Source of the DNA: Chryseobacterium sp.
Lineage (GTDB): Bacteria > Bacteroidota > Bacteroidia > Flavobacteriales > Weeksellaceae
Length of the DNA stretch: 8,440 nucleotides
Direction of reading: 5' to 3'
Assembly: GCA_017989575.1 (NCBI GenBank)
Contig: JAGNPP010000097.1
Location: 1 to 8,440, forward strand
Each line of letters opens with the position of its first letter. Within the stretch, counting starts at the first letter, position 1. Below, piece by piece: positions 6,796 through 8,440 of the stretch. The translations under genes and the position numbers were made by a program. The notes under the pieces were generated by a model. The model did not search any database, was not told where the DNA came from, and saw nothing but the letters and a program-made list of their open reading frames with translations.

Positions 6796-8130
6796 TCAAG
6801 GAAAGAATGTTTCTTTCAAGAGATAGAGATTCAGAAATATAATGATTGTACTGATGATGATGGCCAAAACTTTGATCCACATCTTATTAGCAAACTCCCC
6901 CATTTTTGCTTTGCTATTGGTAAACATAACCAACGGAACTACAGCAAAACTAAGTTGCATTGACAAAATTACCTGACTGAAAACCAACAATTCTGCCGTT
7001 CCCTTTTCTCCATAAAGGATAGAGATAATCAACGCTGGAACAATGGCAATAACTCTGGTAATTAATCTTCTGACCCAAGGTTTTAGCCTGATATTTAGGA
7101 AACCTTCCATTACGATTTGTCCCGCGAGTGTTCCCGTCAAAGTAGAATTCTGACCAGATGCCAAGAGTGCAATTCCAAAGAAAATACTCGCTAGTGTAGT
7201 TCCCAAAAGCGGTGTCAAAAGCATATAAGCATCATTGATATCCGCCACATCTTTGTTCCCAGACGTGTGAAAAGTAGCTGCTGCAATGATGAGAATTGCC
7301 GCATTGATAATGAATGCTAGCATCAAGGAAAGACTACTGTCGATACTCGCAAATTTCAATGCTTCCTTCTTCCCTTCGGTGGTTCTTGGGTAGTTTCTTG
7401 TTTGCACAATACTGCTGTGAAGGTAGAGATTGTGAGGCATCACCGTTGCACCCAAAATTCCGATGGCAATATATAACATCGATGGATTGGTGATGATTTC
7501 TTTCTGAGGAATCAAACCTTGCAACATCGGAAAAATCTCTGGCTGACTTAGAAATATTTCGTAAAAAAATGCTATGAAAATAATTAATATCAAACCTCCA
7601 ACAATACTTTCTATGTAGCGAAAACCGCGTGACTGAAGGAATAAAATCAAAAAAACATCGACAATCGTAATCACAACACCCCAACTGAGCGGGATTCCAA
7701 ATAAAAGATTAAGAGCGATTGCCGAACCTATCACTTCTGCCAAATCACACGCAGCAATAGCAATTTCGCAGAAAATCCAAAGAATAAAATTGACCACAGG
7801 ATGAAAATGATCTTTACACGCCTGCGCCAAATCCCGCTCTGCCACAACTCCCAATTTTACAGACAAATGCTGCAAAAGAATTGCAAACAAATTTGAAATC
7901 AAAACCACAGAGAGCAAAGCATAGCCAAACTGTGCTCCACCAGCAATATCTGTCGCCCAATTCCCTGGATCCATATAACCAACTGCAATGAGCAATCCAG
8001 GCCCCATATAGGCAAATAGTTTCTTCTTGAAACTTCCGTCTTTCGGAATATGAACGCTGGCAAAGGACTCCTGAAGAGAGTTGGAACTCTTCTCTTTTCG
8101 CCAACCGCTGTTATGATTAAATTGATTCAA
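6796..8130 (-). CDS. mntH: Nramp-family divalent metal (Mn2+) transporter, TTG start
   Basis: This is a proton-coupled importer of Mn2+, and perhaps Fe2+, in the inner membrane. The 444-residue protein shows about eleven hydrophobic helices from residue 43 to 437, in line with bacterial Nramp proteins. Helix 1 has the metal-binding DPGN (D54, N57). Helix 6 has GATVMPHN, with A228 and M231 as metal ligands and H233 on the proton path. The family transport signature GQNSTLTGTLAGQ lies at 326-338. No upstream ATG is in frame: a TAA stop lies five codons before TTG 8130, and the next Met (M42) sits at the edge of helix 1. The residues before it (such as SLQESFASVHIPKDGSF) resemble N-termini I recall from Bacteroidota homologues, so the TTG start is preferred. 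The gene has its own promoter with an overlapping DtxR-like box, which suggests metal-dependent repression. The Mn2+ preference is inferred from the family. Confidence 0.95.
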   Translation of the reverse strand: MNQFNHNSGWRKEKSSNSLQESFASVHIPKDGSFKKKLFAYMGPGLLIAVGYMDPGNWATDIAGGAQFGYALLSVVLISNLFAILLQHLSVKLGVVAERDLAQACKDHFHPVVNFILWIFCEIAIAACDLAEVIGSAIALNLLFGIPLSWGVVITIVDVFLILFLQSRGFRYIESIVGGLILIIFIAFFYEIFLSQPEIFPMLQGLIPQKEIITNPSMLYIAIGILGATVMPHNLYLHSSIVQTRNYPRTTEGKKEALKFASIDSSLSLMLAFIINAAILIIAAATFHTSGNKDVADINDAYMLLTPLLGTTLASIFFGIALLASGQNSTLTGTLAGQIVMEGFLNIRLKPWVRRLITRVIAIVPALIISILYGEKGTAELLVFSQVILSMQLSFAVVPLVMFTNSKAKMGEFANKMWIKVLAIIISTIIIFLNLYLLKETFFP

Positions 8131-8142
8131 TATTTCGTATTG

Positions 8143-8161
8143 TTAGATTAGACTAACAAAA
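8143..8161. promoter_or_regulatory. Putative DtxR/IdeR/MntR-type operator of mntH
   Basis: TTAGATTAGACTAACAAAA matches the 19-base DtxR/IdeR consensus TTAGGTTAGSCTAACCTAA at 15 positions. The same spot contains a perfect seven-base inverted repeat, TTGTTAG-N6-CTAACAA (8140-8159). It overlaps the mntH -7 element (8157-8164) and the expected transcription start, so a bound repressor would block initiation. The DtxR family includes the Mn-responsive MntR. The regulator is not in this window, and the operator role is inferred. Confidence 0.55.
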
Positions 8162-8187
8162 ATAGTTATACTCTACTTAACCTGCAA
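8157..8187 (-). promoter_or_regulatory. mntH promoter (TTG-N20-TATTTTTG)
   Basis: On the minus strand a -33 TTG (8187-8185) is followed after 20 bases by TATTTTTG (8164-8157), a perfect TAnnTTTG. The spacing is within the Bacteroidota range. Transcription should start near 8150-8152, giving a leader of only about 20 bases before the TTG start codon. Confidence 0.7.
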
Positions 8188-8196
8188 ATTAACAAT

Positions 8197-8225
8197 AAAA
8201 AAACTGTCAATCTCTTGACAGTTTT
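8197..8225 (-). terminator. Rho-independent terminator of the OmpA-family gene
   Basis: The minus-strand stem AAAACTGTCA / TGACAGTTTT (10 bp, loop AGAGAT) runs into a seven-T tract. It begins 21 bases past the OmpA-family stop codon and ends only nine bases before the mntH -33 element, insulating mntH from read-through. Confidence 0.9.
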
Positions 8226-8246
8226 ATATTTAATTTATACAAAAAT

Positions 8247-8440
8247 TTACTTGGTAAATCTTACTGCAGTTTTTCTATCAGATTCTCTTTCTTTGTCTGT
8301 AGCATCCGCAGAAACTTTTGCAAATTTGGAACCGTATCCTTCCGCTTCTAAAACTTGAGCAGAATTAAGAGAAGATTTTACAACCGCTGCTCTTTCTCCA
8401 GATAATTTTAGGTTGACAGCGTCATCACCTTTTTTATCTG
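8247..8440 (-). CDS. OmpA-family protein, C-terminal end only
   Basis: Only the last 63 complete codons are inside the window; the gene enters from the right edge and stops at 8247. The residues SGERAAVVKSSLN, then EAEGYGSKFA and the closing ESDRKTAVRFTK match the end of an OmpA-type peptidoglycan-binding domain: the SxRA helix, the GYG turn and the final beta strand after the conserved Arg. Such domains anchor outer-membrane or periplasmic proteins to the cell wall. The usual NRRV ending is replaced by DRKTAVRF, a variant I recall from flavobacterial members. What precedes the domain (barrel, lipoprotein or other repeats) cannot be seen. Its terminator lies directly downstream, and mntH begins as a separate unit. 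Confidence 0.85.
   Translation of the reverse strand, partial: DKKGDDAVNLKLSGERAAVVKSSLNSAQVLEAEGYGSKFAKVSADATDKERESDRKTAVRFTK

Noticed and set aside
1..8440. A defence, toxin-antitoxin or secondary-metabolite system
   Set aside because: All genes fall into housekeeping, transport or envelope families with similar base composition, and no nuclease, toxin, synthase or mobile gene is present.

Overview
The window looks like a chromosomal housekeeping segment from a Bacteroidota bacterium of the Flavobacteriia, most probably Chryseobacterium or a close relative. Three things point there: AT-rich spacers, start codons without Shine-Dalgarno sequences, and promoters of the TTG / TAnnTTTG type. 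The protein families agree: a DUF4286-like small protein, an 875-residue GyrA with a long acidic tail, a secreted TPR protein, and a DPGNWATD-type Nramp transporter. I assigned the genus by recognition, not by a search. No mobile element, CRISPR array, tRNA or rRNA was found, and no spacer exceeds about 215 bases.

Layout, left to right. Positions 1-1245 (minus) hold the N-terminal part of an ABC1/AarF/UbiB-family kinase-like protein that runs off the left edge. A spacer with a large inverted repeat and a terminator-like hairpin separates it from a 104-residue DUF4286-like gene (1458-1772, minus). A divergent promoter region follows. Then come gyrA (1922-4549, plus) and, 17 bases later, a secreted TPR protein (4567-5949). 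These two probably form one transcript, closed by a strong terminator. A small single-domain transaldolase (6074-6727, plus) has its own -7 element. It faces a manganese transporter, mntH (6796-8130, minus), across a perfect 36-bp palindrome that can terminate both. The right edge holds the C-terminal end of an OmpA-family protein (8247 onward, minus), with its terminator directly upstream of the mntH promoter.

The genes serve separate tasks: DNA supercoiling, sugar-phosphate metabolism, metal uptake and the cell envelope. The window does not show a new multi-gene system. The most informative local signal is the mntH control region. It has a good promoter (TTG-N20-TATTTTTG), a DtxR/IdeR-like box over the -7 element and the expected transcription start, a very short leader and a TTG start codon. 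This arrangement is what direct metal-dependent repression would need. Other points worth checking are the long inverted repeat before the kinase gene, a hairpin ending seven bases before that gene's start codon, a changed ExD motif in the kinase, a GyrA box lacking two usual basic residues, and active-site residues suggesting that the small aldolase-family enzyme is a true transaldolase.
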